Assembly: GCA_027306915.1 (NCBI GenBank)
Contig: DAHUYW010000041.1
Coordinates: 1-37,344 of the forward strand
From: Spirochaetales bacterium
Lineage (GTDB): Bacteria; Spirochaetota; Spirochaetia; DAHUYW01
DNA: 37,344 nucleotides
Reading direction: 5' to 3'
Made by a program: the position numbers and the translations under genes
Shown: positions 1-8,168 of the stretch, piece after piece
Position numbering within the stretch: the first letter of the stretch is position 1
Layout: each line of letters begins with the position of its first letter
The notes under the pieces: model-generated
What the model was told of the DNA's origin: nothing
The model's database searches: none
The model's input: only the letters and a program-made list of their open reading frames with translations

Positions 1-143
1 GATTGAAACGGTGCTAACTTGCCCGACGCTGGCTCGTCCTACCAGTCGCGCCCCCCGTGGGCGCGTGGATTGAAACTTCGTCCCACCCCTCTGACCCATC
101 AAGTCGGACTATGTCGCGCCCCCCGTGGGCGCGTGGGTCAAAC
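1..143 (+). CRISPR. Leader-distal end of a type I-C-like CRISPR array
   Basis: The window opens with the last 9 bases of a repeat (1-9, ending ATTGAAAC). A full 32-base repeat follows at 45-76 and a degenerate last repeat at 113-143. The two spacers are 35 bases (10-44) and 36 bases (77-112). The repeat begins GTCGCGCC and ends GTGGATTGAAAC, and CGCGCCC pairs with GGGCGCG to form a 7-bp hairpin with a 5-base loop. This repeat form is the one known from type I-C (Cas5-Cas8c-Cas7) systems. The last repeat ends GTGGGTCAAAC, one base shorter and altered at its 3' end. A degenerate final repeat marks the leader-distal end, so the leader and any cas genes should lie to the left, outside the window. 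The array itself is clear; the subtype is inferred from the repeat alone. Confidence 0.93.
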
Positions 144-307
144 AGCTCTCTACGCCCTGCGGCGACGTCGAACTGCGCCTCGCGCCCGCGCGGAATTGCG
201 CGAGGGCAGGGCGAGCCTTGCGCGGCTTCCGTCTCAAGAACGAGCTGTCAGGAAATGGCTTAGGAGACAGAAGGAGGCGGGAAACGACGCGCGCTTCGGC
301 TCGTCTG
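144..307. other. Intergenic region between CRISPR end and kinase stop
   Basis: I see no supported gene here. The reading frames that cross it run through the CRISPR repeats and look spurious. Near 284-303 the inverted sequence GACG...CGTC could form a short hairpin just after the stop of the minus-strand kinase, but no T-run follows, so I do not call a terminator. Confidence 0.5.
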
Positions 308-2464
308 TCACTCCTCTGCGTCGATGACCGTGCGGATCAGCCGGAGCATCTCTTCAGGCGAGTAAGGTTTGTTGAAGACGTGTTTGACGCCCAACTGCCG
401 GAGGTCGGAGACGGTCTCGGAGGTGAGGAGCCCGCTCGCGAGGATGATCTTGGCCCGAGGGTCGATCTCGCGGATTCTTGCGAAGACCTCGTCACCGCCG
501 AGCTTGGGAAGGCCTAGATCCGCAATCACGACCGCGATGGTGTCTTTGTTCTGCGCGAAAGCGGTGACGCCTTCTTCTCCGTCCCGGGCGGTGAGCACCC
601 GGTAGCCCCTCTCGACGAGAATCGTAGTGGCGAGATCGAGAAGCATCTCTTCATCCTCGATGACGAGGACGGTCTCGGTTCCGCCGAGGACGGCGGCCGA
701 TTTGCCGGGCGCGGGCGCATGAGCCTCGGGAACTCGCTCCTCGATCGGAAGGTGGATAAGAACTGAGGTGCCCTTCCCCGGCTCGCTCGAAAGCCCGATC
801 GTCCCTTGATGGTTCTCAATGATCGAATAGGCGAGGGCAAGCCCCAGTCCGGTCCCTTTCCCCGGACCCTTCGTCGTGAAGAACGGATCGAAGGCCCTCT
901 GGAGGGTGCTTTCATCCATACCGATGCCCGTATCTTTGATGCAGACGGCCGCATATTCCCGGGCGGCAGCTGTCGGGAAGCGCCCGCTTAGCTCCTGTCG
1001 CCCGACGACGGAAGTCCGGATGGTCAGCTCGCCGCCTCGCGGCATTGCGTCGCGCGCGTTGATGCAGAGGTTGATGAAGACCTGGTGCAGCTGGGTGATG
1101 TCGGCTATGACACGCGGCAGATCCTCGCGAAGCTCCGTGGAGATCGTGATGCTCTTGGGGAAAGTCTCGCGCATCAGCCGCACTATGTCGAGGATCACCT
1201 CGTTGAGCTGAATGCTTCCGAAGACCGATTCGGTCTTGCGCGCAATGGTAAGCAGCTGCCGCACAAGCGCTGCGCCGCGCTCCGCCGCTTTCTTTATTGC
1301 GGAGACCGAGGGAAAGATGTCTTCGCGGCCGGAGACCCTCTCCGCAAGGAGCGAGGAGTGGCCCATTACTATCGCGAGGATGTTGTTGAAGTCGTGGGCG
1401 ATGCCGCTTGCGAGGGTTCCAAGGCTCTCGAACTTCTGCGCCTGGACGAGCTGCCGTTCCAGAAGGCGGCGCTTTGCCTCGTTTTCTTCCAGCTCGGTCG
1501 TGGTGCGGATTCGCACGCGCTCCCGCTCGAGGTTTTCGAGCGCATAGGAGACGTCCATCGCGAGCTCGTCCATCAGGAGCAGCTCGTCCTCGTTGAAGTA
1601 ACCGGGCTCGCCGGCGTACACGCAGAAGGCGCCGACAGCCTTGCCGCCCGTCCGCAGGGGAAAGGATGCCGAGGCGCGGTATCCCCTTTGAAGAGCTGCC
1701 TCTCTCCATGGTCCCATGCGGAGATCGGTGGCGATGTCGGTGGTGAATACGGGTCGATCTTCCCGGACCGAGGCTCCCGTGGGTCCGCCTCCGGCGGGAT
1801 CGGTACCTGTCGAGATGCGGATGGCCGAAAGGTATCCCGCCTCCTTGCCATACCAGGCGGCGGGGACGATGAGCTGGGTTTCCGGATCGACAAATCCGAC
1901 CCAGGCCATCAGCAGGCCTCCGTCTTCGACGGCGATTCGGCAGATTCCCTCTAGAAGGTGCTGGCGGTCGGTCTCACGGACGATGAGCTGGTTGGTGAGG
2001 CTGATCTCGCGGTACAGGCGCGTGAGCCGGGTGAGGGCCTGCTCGTGGAGTCGCTGGTCGGTGACGTCCCTGCTCACTCCGACGAGACCTGTGATGGCGC
2101 CCCGCTCGTCGAGGACAGGTACCTTCGTCACGAGAAACCACCTCAGAGAGCCTGCGACCATCTTTGGCTGGGCTTTTTCGACGATGCTGATCCCCGTCTC
2201 GAATATCCGCCGCTCATCGGCGAGATACTCGTCGGCCTGCTCCTTGGGAAAGAAGTCACGGTCGGTCTTCCCGATGAGCTCGCGCGGATCCTGGACTCCC
2301 GTGCGCTGCGCGACCGTGCGATTTGCCAGGATGAAACGGCTCGCGGTATCCTTGAGGAAGACGCCGTCGGGAAGTGTGTCGATGAGGGTGCGGAGCAGCG
2401 CTCGTTCGTGTTCAAGCTCCTGCTCAAGAAGCCTTTTGTTGCGTTTCGCTCGTGGCCTTTCCAT
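308..2464 (-). CDS. Soluble PAS-GAF hybrid sensor histidine kinase with C-terminal receiver
   Basis: A 718-residue two-component sensor kinase that should autophosphorylate on histidine and pass the phosphate to its own receiver. Domain order: short coiled N-terminus, PAS (about 20-140), GAF (about 160-312), coiled linker, dimerisation and phosphoacceptor region with H357 in GIAHDFNN, ATPase domain with an N-box around N465-N469, DTGIGMD (511-517) and GKGTGLGLAL (535-544), then a receiver (about 598-716) with acidic residues E603/D604, phosphoacceptor D649 and K699. There are no membrane segments, so it senses a cytoplasmic signal. The receiver carries no output domain, so a partner (phosphotransfer protein or regulator) must lie elsewhere. 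No such partner is next to it; the neighbours are a CRISPR array and a TspO-like gene. The start codon has only a weak GGGA upstream. Confidence 0.93.
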   Translation of the reverse strand: MERPRAKRNKRLLEQELEHERALLRTLIDTLPDGVFLKDTASRFILANRTVAQRTGVQDPRELIGKTDRDFFPKEQADEYLADERRIFETGISIVEKAQPKMVAGSLRWFLVTKVPVLDERGAITGLVGVSRDVTDQRLHEQALTRLTRLYREISLTNQLIVRETDRQHLLEGICRIAVEDGGLLMAWVGFVDPETQLIVPAAWYGKEAGYLSAIRISTGTDPAGGGPTGASVREDRPVFTTDIATDLRMGPWREAALQRGYRASASFPLRTGGKAVGAFCVYAGEPGYFNEDELLLMDELAMDVSYALENLERERVRIRTTTELEENEAKRRLLERQLVQAQKFESLGTLASGIAHDFNNILAIVMGHSSLLAERVSGREDIFPSVSAIKKAAERGAALVRQLLTIARKTESVFGSIQLNEVILDIVRLMRETFPKSITISTELREDLPRVIADITQLHQVFINLCINARDAMPRGGELTIRTSVVGRQELSGRFPTAAAREYAAVCIKDTGIGMDESTLQRAFDPFFTTKGPGKGTGLGLALAYSIIENHQGTIGLSSEPGKGTSVLIHLPIEERVPEAHAPAPGKSAAVLGGTETVLVIEDEEMLLDLATTILVERGYRVLTARDGEEGVTAFAQNKDTIAVVIADLGLPKLGGDEVFARIREIDPRAKIILASGLLTSETVSDLRQLGVKHVFNKPYSPEEMLRLIRTVIDAEE

Positions 2465-2537
2465 GTTCCCATCTCACGGGCCACACGTGCCGCCCAGGTT
2501 CGAGCCGCTCAATCGCTCGGAGCGGCAGTGTGACGCC

Positions 2538-2543
2538 ATTATA
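2538..2543 (-). promoter_or_regulatory. Possible -10 box for the hybrid kinase gene
   Basis: On the minus strand this is a perfect TATAAT. The predicted start of transcription is about 67 bases before the kinase ATG. I find no good -35 hexamer at 16-18 bases, so this may be a weak or activator-dependent promoter. Confidence 0.35.
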
Positions 2544-2611
2544 TCCTGCAATCGGGAAACGCGCTCTCGGGGGCACCGAGCTTCGCCTGCGCGGTACCCC
2601 TGCGCGTGCTC

Positions 2612-3406
2612 CTACGCGTAGACCCGGCGCCGGGCGAGCTGAACGATGATCCCGATCGTGACGAGGGTCATCCCGCAGATTGCAGCGATCGCTACAGCCT
2701 GCGAGGCGGCGCTTGCATCTATGGTCCGCTTGAGGAAGATTCCGAGAAGCGCCCAGTCGACGACGAGCGAGTAATAGATGTCACCGCGCGAAAGGAGCAG
2801 AATCGCCGCAAGGACAATCCCGACCGCGATCATGATGATGGCCCAGACCTGTCCTCCCACTCCGAAGCCGTTCCAGCGGTACGCGACAAGGAGCGCGGTG
2901 ACGTTTGCGATAGTCGCCACCGTGATCCACCCGAAGTAGATGCTCACGGGGAGATGAACCAGGTATCGCACGCCCGGGGAGGTTCCAGGGCCTCCGATCT
3001 CGAGCCTGAGGTAGAGCACGATGAGGGTCACGAGGAGCACGACCATGAGCACGAGCGAGAGCGGAAGCACTTGATACTGCCAGGCGAAGATCCAGCCTGC
3101 GTTCGCGAAGCAGGTCACAAGGAAGAGCACGCCGATCTTCTCTACAAAGGAGTCCTCCGGCGCGTTCCTCCGGAAGGCGACCGAAAGGCCGTAGACCACG
3201 TAGACGGCGAGGGCGAGGTAGATAACCCCCCAAATAGCGAAAGTGAGTCCCGCGGGTACAAAAAGGTTGGGATATTGATCCGAGAGCTCGCCGGTGGTCT
3301 TTCCGCCGAGGGGAATGGCGTTTGCGAGGCCATTCACTACGACCATCCCGATAAACCCGATAAGATTCAGAATCGAAAGAAGCACCCGTGACTGCCGTTT
3401 GGTCAT
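2612..3406 (-). CDS. TspO/MBR-like (tryptophan-rich sensory protein) membrane protein
   Basis: An integral membrane protein of 264 residues, almost entirely hydrophobic, with six or more predicted membrane segments. The stretch NLFVPAGLTFAIWGVIYLAL is the PAG-TF-IWG-IY signature seen in the large bacterial TspO/MBR relatives. These are often annotated as tryptophan-rich sensory proteins and are longer than the classical 160-residue TspO. The biochemical role of this longer branch is not established; porphyrin or lipid binding is known only for the short TspO. The start is set at ATG 3406, not the upstream in-frame ATG at 3427, because GAGGAGG lies 5 bases before 3406. It is a single gene with its own promoter. 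Confidence 0.8.
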   Translation of the reverse strand: MTKRQSRVLLSILNLIGFIGMVVVNGLANAIPLGGKTTGELSDQYPNLFVPAGLTFAIWGVIYLALAVYVVYGLSVAFRRNAPEDSFVEKIGVLFLVTCFANAGWIFAWQYQVLPLSLVLMVVLLVTLIVLYLRLEIGGPGTSPGVRYLVHLPVSIYFGWITVATIANVTALLVAYRWNGFGVGGQVWAIIMIAVGIVLAAILLLSRGDIYYSLVVDWALLGIFLKRTIDASAASQAVAIAAICGMTLVTIGIIVQLARRRVYA

Positions 3407-3429
3407 GATTGCCTCCTCTATGTGCATCT

Positions 3430-3458
3430 AGGATAGAACATCCGATTCAGGGCGTCAA
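3430..3458 (-). promoter_or_regulatory. Promoter of the TspO-like gene
   Basis: Minus strand: -35 TTGACG (3458-3453), 17-base spacer, -10 TATCCT (3435-3430). Transcription should begin near 3423, giving a leader of about 17 bases that contains the GAGGAGG ribosome site. Confidence 0.65.
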
Positions 3459-3476
3459 ACTCGCCTCTCCGCGCCC

Positions 3477-3505
3477 TTGCCGCACCGACGGCGGCGGCGT
3501 ATGAT
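3477..3505 (+). promoter_or_regulatory. Promoter of the GH1 / sugar-uptake locus
   Basis: Plus strand: -35 TTGCCG (3477-3482), 17-base spacer, -10 TATGAT (3500-3505). It lies back to back with the TspO-like promoter. Transcription would start near 3512, about 19 bases before the chosen GH1 start. I see no clear operator. Confidence 0.5.
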
Positions 3506-3530
3506 GATACATTCCATCAAGGGACACAAT

Positions 3531-4886
3531 ATGGGCGAGTTCTTGAGATTTCCCGACGGTTTTGTCTGGGGCGTTGCAACAGCGACGGTGCAGATCGACG
3601 GCGCGGCACGCGAGGGCGGCAAGGGACCCTCGATCTGGGACCGCTTCTGCGGGTGGCCCGGCTCGGTGGTCGATGGGACTACCCCCGAGATCGCATGCGA
3701 CCACTACCATCGTTATCACGACGACATGCGTCTCCTCTCGGAGCTCGGGATGAGGTGGTACCGCTTCTCGATCGCCTGGCCGCGGATCGTTCCCGATGGG
3801 GACGGGGCCGTGAACGAAAACGGGCTCGACTTCTACGATCGTCTCGTGGATGCGATGCTCGAGGCAGGGATAGAGCCCTATGCAACCCTTTTCCACTGGG
3901 ATCTTCCGCAGGGCCTGCAGGAGCGGGGCGGCTTTGCCAATCGCGAAACGGCGAAGCAGTACCTTCGGTACGTAGATGTTGTCACGCGCCGCCTCGGCGA
4001 TCGGGTCCACACCTGGATGACTCACAACGAACCGTGGGTCTTTGCTTTCGTTGGGCATCTCTACGGCTCCCACGCCCCCGGCCTGCGCGATCTTCCGACC
4101 GCACTCGCCGTTGCGCACAATCTTCTCCTATCGCACGGGCTGGCCGTGCCGGTGATCCGGGGAAACGGAGACGCCCGAACGAAGGTGGGGATCGTTCACA
4201 ACCTCGAATGGCTCGAGCCCGCCTCGCACCGCGAGGAGGATTCGGCGGCCGCCCGCCGCCACGACGGGGCCTTCAACCGCTGGTTCCTCGATCCCGTTTT
4301 TAGAGGCTCCTACCCGGCGGACATGCTTGATTGGTACGGGAACGCAGTTCCTGCCATCGAGAGCGGCGATCTGGCGGCGATGAGCGCTCCGATCGATTTC
4401 CTTGGCGTGAACTACTACACCCGGCGCATCATCGCGCACGACGAGCGGGGCGACTTCCTGAAGGTCCGCCGGATTCGCTATCCTTTCGTGCAGCGCGCGG
4501 AGTATGAGGAATGGGAGATGAGCCCCGAGGGGCTCTACCGCCTCCTCATGCGCGTTCACCGCGAGTACGGCGCACCGACGATGTACGTCACCGAGAACGG
4601 GACGCCGCTGCGCGACGAGCCCGGCGCGGATGGGCTTGTTCACGACTCAGCCCGGATCCTCTACCTGCAGCGTCACATCGCCGCGGCGTGGCAGGCGATC
4701 CAGGAGGGCGTGAGCCTCCGGGGCTACTTCGTGTGGGCCTTCATGGACAACTTCGAGTGGAACCTCGGCTTCACGAAGCGCTTTGGGCTGGTCTACGTCG
4801 ACTATGCGAGTCAGCGCCGTATCGTGAAGGACAGCGGACGGTGGTACGCGGAGGCGATTCGGGCAAACGGCTACCCGGTAACCTGA
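3531..4886 (+). CDS. GH1 family beta-glycosidase (beta-glucosidase type)
   Basis: A complete 451-residue cytoplasmic glycoside hydrolase of family 1, the usual length for bacterial beta-glucosidases. It should release the terminal sugar from beta-linked di- or oligosaccharides with retention. The N-terminus reads FPDGFVWGVATATVQIDGA; the standard form has Q-EGA here, so the Q-D change next to the substrate-binding Gln is slightly unusual. The acid/base E167 is in THNEPWVF and the nucleophile E355 is in YVTENGTP. The C-terminus carries the usual WAFMDNFEWNLGFTKRFGL aglycone/glycone site. The start was moved to ATG 3531 because it begins the family's N-terminal strand and has AAGGGA upstream; the earlier ATGs add an arginine-rich stretch with no ribosome site. 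It is first in the sugar-uptake cluster, so its substrate is probably what the ABC transporter imports. Confidence 0.95.
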   Translation: MGEFLRFPDGFVWGVATATVQIDGAAREGGKGPSIWDRFCGWPGSVVDGTTPEIACDHYHRYHDDMRLLSELGMRWYRFSIAWPRIVPDGDGAVNENGLDFYDRLVDAMLEAGIEPYATLFHWDLPQGLQERGGFANRETAKQYLRYVDVVTRRLGDRVHTWMTHNEPWVFAFVGHLYGSHAPGLRDLPTALAVAHNLLLSHGLAVPVIRGNGDARTKVGIVHNLEWLEPASHREEDSAAARRHDGAFNRWFLDPVFRGSYPADMLDWYGNAVPAIESGDLAAMSAPIDFLGVNYYTRRIIAHDERGDFLKVRRIRYPFVQRAEYEEWEMSPEGLYRLLMRVHREYGAPTMYVTENGTPLRDEPGADGLVHDSARILYLQRHIAAAWQAIQEGVSLRGYFVWAFMDNFEWNLGFTKRFGLVYVDYASQRRIVKDSGRWYAEAIRANGYPVT

Positions 4887-5017
4887 GGCACTGGCGCTCG
4901 CGGACACCGCGCGAATATTACCGAAAACGAGATCAAGAAAACGGAAGGGAGATCATTCACAGAAGCCCGAAGCTCCCCGGATAATCGTGTCATATCACGC
5001 ACAAAGGAGGAAGTGAC

Positions 5018-6316
5018 ATGAGAACCCGAAACGCTCTCACGCTGTTGACGATTGCCCTGTTGGTGCTCCCGGCTCTCGCATGGGCCGGAGGGCAGAAAGA
5101 GGGCGCCCAGGCGCAGAAGGTCACGATCAAGATCGCCGACAACCTGCCCGACAGGACGAACGGCATGGGTCTGGTGACGCAGACCATCCTCGACAACTTC
5201 ACCAAGAGCCATCCGAATGTCGCCTTCGAGGTCGAAAGCTACCCGGATCAGCCCTACCAGCAGAAGATGAAGCTCTATGCGACCGCCGGTCAGTTGCCGG
5301 AGATCTTCAAGTATTGGAGCTTCTCGACTCTGCTCAAGCCGCTCGTCGACAGCAAGCTCGTACGCGAGCTCGATCGCTCAGACTACGCCGACATCAATTA
5401 TCTGCCCGGCGCGCTCGACAGCAACGTCTACGGGGGCAAGCTCTATGGAATACCGGTCACCGCGGACATGTGGTTCTTCTACTACAATAAGCGCCTCATG
5501 CAGCAAGCCGGCGTGGCGATTCCCGCGACTATCGATGACCTCGTCGCATCCATCCCTAAGTTCAAGGCGATAGGCATGATCCCGGTCGTAACCGACGGTA
5601 AGGACGCCTGGCCGCTTTCGATCACCTACGATGCGATAGTCGAGCGCATCACCGGCTCCTTCGACACCGTGCACCAGGCCCTCGATCGCAAGACCAAGTT
5701 CACCGATCCTCCGTTCCTACAGGCGGCCCAGATCCTCCAGAACATGGCGAAGGCGGGCCTCTTTCAGGAGGACCTCATCACCTCGGACTACGGCGCCTCC
5801 CGCAACCTCTTCGGCCAGGAGAAGGCGGCGATGTTCATCATGGGCTCGTGGGAGCTGGGTCTGGTGACCGATCAGAACTTCCCGCAGAGCTTCCGCGACA
5901 ACGTCGACCTCTTCAAGTTCCCGCTCGTTGCCGGCGGAAAAGGAAAGCCCGACGACCTTGTGGCGTGGTACGGCGGCAACTGGGTTCTCGGCGCCAACTC
6001 CAAGAATCCGGATCTCGACCGCGAGTTTCTGAAGTACCTCGCCCACCAGTGGGGCAAGCTCACCTGGGACAAGCAGGCCGCGATTCCCGCCGAGAGGATC
6101 CAGCCCAACCCGTCGGACACCCCTCTCTCCAAGGCCATCCTCGGCCTCGGGAATGCGGCTACCGCGACGAGCGGCCCGACCACCCTCGACCTCTCGACGC
6201 CGGCTTTCAAGGAAGAGCACCAGAAGCTGTGCCGCGAGCTGGTTTCAGGCGTTCTCACCCCCGAGCAGTTCACCCAGGAGCTGGACGCGGCCGCAGCGCA
6301 GGCTGCAGCCGAATAG
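5018..6316 (+). CDS. ABC-transporter sugar-binding protein (extracellular solute-binding family 1)
   Basis: A 432-residue periplasmic binding protein for a sugar or oligosaccharide. A signal peptide covers residues 1-23 with a signal peptidase I site after LAWA; the mature protein begins GGQKEG, a start common in spirochaete sugar-binding proteins. There is no lipobox cysteine, so the protein is predicted to be soluble in the periplasm. The middle holds the typical YGIPVTADMWFFYYNKRL ligand-cleft region of the MalE/UgpB-like group. AAGGAGG precedes the ATG. It follows the GH1 gene by 131 bases and precedes two permease genes. No ATPase gene is in the cluster, so the transporter must use a shared MsmX/MalK-type ATPase encoded elsewhere. 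The exact sugar cannot be read from the sequence. Confidence 0.93.
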   Translation: MRTRNALTLLTIALLVLPALAWAGGQKEGAQAQKVTIKIADNLPDRTNGMGLVTQTILDNFTKSHPNVAFEVESYPDQPYQQKMKLYATAGQLPEIFKYWSFSTLLKPLVDSKLVRELDRSDYADINYLPGALDSNVYGGKLYGIPVTADMWFFYYNKRLMQQAGVAIPATIDDLVASIPKFKAIGMIPVVTDGKDAWPLSITYDAIVERITGSFDTVHQALDRKTKFTDPPFLQAAQILQNMAKAGLFQEDLITSDYGASRNLFGQEKAAMFIMGSWELGLVTDQNFPQSFRDNVDLFKFPLVAGGKGKPDDLVAWYGGNWVLGANSKNPDLDREFLKYLAHQWGKLTWDKQAAIPAERIQPNPSDTPLSKAILGLGNAATATSGPTTLDLSTPAFKEEHQKLCRELVSGVLTPEQFTQELDAAAAQAAAE

Positions 6317-6327
6317 GAGAATCATCG

Positions 6328-6423
6328 GTGTCCGGCGCACAGTCGGCGCCAATCAAGCGTGCGGTCCCCGCGCGGTCCGTTCAGGGCAGGCCCGGACCGC
6401 ACGCCCTTCGGGAAACGCCATGA
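6328..6423 (+). CDS. 31-codon GTG-started leader ORF coupled to the permease gene
   Basis: A GTG at 6328 has AGGAG 8 bases upstream, a better ribosome site than the one before the permease ATG. The frame encodes 31 residues beginning MSGAQSAPIKRAVP and ends in TGA at 6421-6423, overlapping the permease ATG at 6420 as ATGA. It could be a short coupled leader peptide. Alternatively it could be the true cytoplasmic N-terminus of the permease, separated by a one-base frameshift (natural or a sequencing error). The peptide is basic and hydrophilic, which fits either reading. I cannot choose between them from this sequence. Confidence 0.4.
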   Translation: MSGAQSAPIKRAVPARSVQGRPGPHALRETP

Positions 6424-7301
6424 GATCCGTGTTTGCCAACCGCCCTGCGATTGCGGCGCTCACCCTTCCGGCCCTCGCCGTGATGCTCTTTGCAATCGTC
6501 GCCCCTATACTCCTCAGCGTGTACTACAGCCTGACGCACTGGGCGGGCTTCGGAAAGTTGACCTTCATCGGGCTCGGCAACTATCGCACCCTCATCGCCA
6601 CGGATTCCACGTTTTGGCGCTCGCTCCTGAATGCCGTCGTGCTCGCGCTCGTCACCATCTTCATTCAGAATCCGATCGCATTCATGATCGCCGCGCTCCT
6701 CCGGAACGTGAAGAGCTCCCGCGTCTTCAGGACGATCTACTTCGTGCCGGCGATTCTGACCGTCGTCGTGATCACGAAGCTGTGGGTGAGCATCTTCAAC
6801 CCGAACTACGGCCTGCTGAACAAACTCCTTCGCGCCGTGGGGTTGCAGAGGTTCGCGGTAGCCTGGCTTTCCGATCAGTCCACCGCGATCTGGTCGATCA
6901 TCTTCATAATGATCTGGTACGGCTTCGGGTGGGCGCTGCTGTTTTACTACTCGGGGTTGATGACGATGTCGAAGGAGGTGGAAGAGGCCGCGATAATCGA
7001 TGGAGCGAGCCGGTGGCAGCTCTATACGCGGATAGTCATCCCCTACATCTTCCCGGTTATCCAGGCCGTGCTCATCATCGACGTGATCTCGAGCTTGAAA
7101 CAGATGGAAGTGATCTATCTATCGACGAACGGCGCCCCCGGCGACACGACGCAGTTCGTGGCGAACTACCTCTACACGAAGGCCTTCACCTACAGCGAGT
7201 ACGGCTATGGAAGCGCGATAAGCGTGCTGTTCGTCGTCATCGCGCTCATTCTCACGATCGTCACCCGCGGTCTCACCAACCGCAGCTCCGACGTAGACTA
7301 A
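6420..7301 (+). CDS. ABC sugar transporter permease, MalF/UgpA type
   Basis: A 293-residue inner-membrane permease, the first of two that form the channel for the sugar-binding protein just upstream. It has six predicted membrane segments, beginning at PAIAALTLPALAVMLFAIVA. The cytoplasmic EAA loop that docks on the ATPase reads EEAAIIDGASRWQLYTRIVI. The reading frame is open back to 6153, but that part overlaps the binding-protein gene and is discarded. ATG 6420 is chosen because it overlaps the stop of the short upstream ORF and starts directly before the first membrane helix. Its own ribosome site is weak (CGGGA), which suggests translational coupling. A GTG-started frame upstream may supply a longer N-terminus if a frameshift exists. 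Confidence 0.92.
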   Translation: MRSVFANRPAIAALTLPALAVMLFAIVAPILLSVYYSLTHWAGFGKLTFIGLGNYRTLIATDSTFWRSLLNAVVLALVTIFIQNPIAFMIAALLRNVKSSRVFRTIYFVPAILTVVVITKLWVSIFNPNYGLLNKLLRAVGLQRFAVAWLSDQSTAIWSIIFIMIWYGFGWALLFYYSGLMTMSKEVEEAAIIDGASRWQLYTRIVIPYIFPVIQAVLIIDVISSLKQMEVIYLSTNGAPGDTTQFVANYLYTKAFTYSEYGYGSAISVLFVVIALILTIVTRGLTNRSSDVD

Positions 7302-7313
7302 GGAGAGGCGCAC

Positions 7314-8168
7314 ATGAGAGAGCCATTGGCGCCCTCGAAGACCGGAAGAACGATCGGCAAGATCCTCCTCTACCTCTTTCTCGCCGGCTTCGCGGTCATC
7401 CAGCTTTTTCCGCTTCTGTGGTTGTTTGACTTCAGCCTCGTCAAGAGCGGTGAGCTCTTCGGGCCGGCGATTCTCACGATTCCGCATCCGGCCGAGTGGG
7501 GCAACTTCGTGCGCGCCTGGCACGACGGGCACATCCCGCAGTACTTTCTGAACAGCGTCATCATCGTCGGAGGGGCGGTCGTCGGAGCGACATTCCTTTC
7601 GTTCTGCGCTGCCTACGCGACGACCCGCATGGTCTGGAAGCTCCGCGTTGTCGCCTACAATATCATCCTCCTCGGGATGATCATTCCGATCCATACCACC
7701 CTGCTGCCGAACTTCATCTGGTTTCGCCTTTTTGGCCTCTACAATACGCGCATCGGTCTCATGATTCCCTACATCGCCTTCAACCTCTCGTTCAATACGC
7801 TCATGTTCTCGAGCTTGATGAGGAGCCTGCCGCGCTCGGTCGAAGAGTCCGCCTACATCGACGGGGCGGGCATGCCGACGCTTCTGGCGCGGATTGTCGC
7901 ACCGATGGTCGTGCCGGCCGTCGCTACGGTCGGCATCATGACCTTTCTGAACGGCTGGAACGAGTTCATCATGGCGAATACCTTTCTTGCCTCGGAGAGC
8001 CTTCGCACGCTTCCCTTCGCCGTGATCCGCTTTGAAGGCGAGTACGCCTCTGACTACGCCGTGCAGTTCGCCTGTATGACCCTCGTCGCGATTCCGCCGA
8101 TCATCCTCTACTTTGTGTTCAATCGCTGGATCATGGCCGGGGTGACCGCAGGTGCCGTGAAGTCATGA
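7314..8168 (+). CDS. ABC sugar transporter permease, MalG/UgpE type
   Basis: A 284-residue inner-membrane permease, the second half of the channel. It has six predicted membrane segments and the EAA loop EESAYIDGAGMPTLLARIVA. The C-terminus, FNRWIMAGVTAGAVKS, is the standard end of the CUT1 MalG-type family. AAGGAG stands before the ATG, 12 bases after the first permease. Its stop overlaps the start of the histidine kinase gene (ATGA at 8165-8168), so transporter and sensor are translated together. This arrangement ties sensing to uptake of the same sugar. Confidence 0.95.
   Translation: MREPLAPSKTGRTIGKILLYLFLAGFAVIQLFPLLWLFDFSLVKSGELFGPAILTIPHPAEWGNFVRAWHDGHIPQYFLNSVIIVGGAVVGATFLSFCAAYATTRMVWKLRVVAYNIILLGMIIPIHTTLLPNFIWFRLFGLYNTRIGLMIPYIAFNLSFNTLMFSSLMRSLPRSVEESAYIDGAGMPTLLARIVAPMVVPAVATVGIMTFLNGWNEFIMANTFLASESLRTLPFAVIRFEGEYASDYAVQFACMTLVAIPPIILYFVFNRWIMAGVTAGAVKS

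Noticed and set aside
6153..6419. Upstream extension of the first permease frame
   Set aside because: It overlaps the binding-protein gene, is Arg/Ser/Pro-rich and has no ribosome site; the permease begins at ATG 6420.
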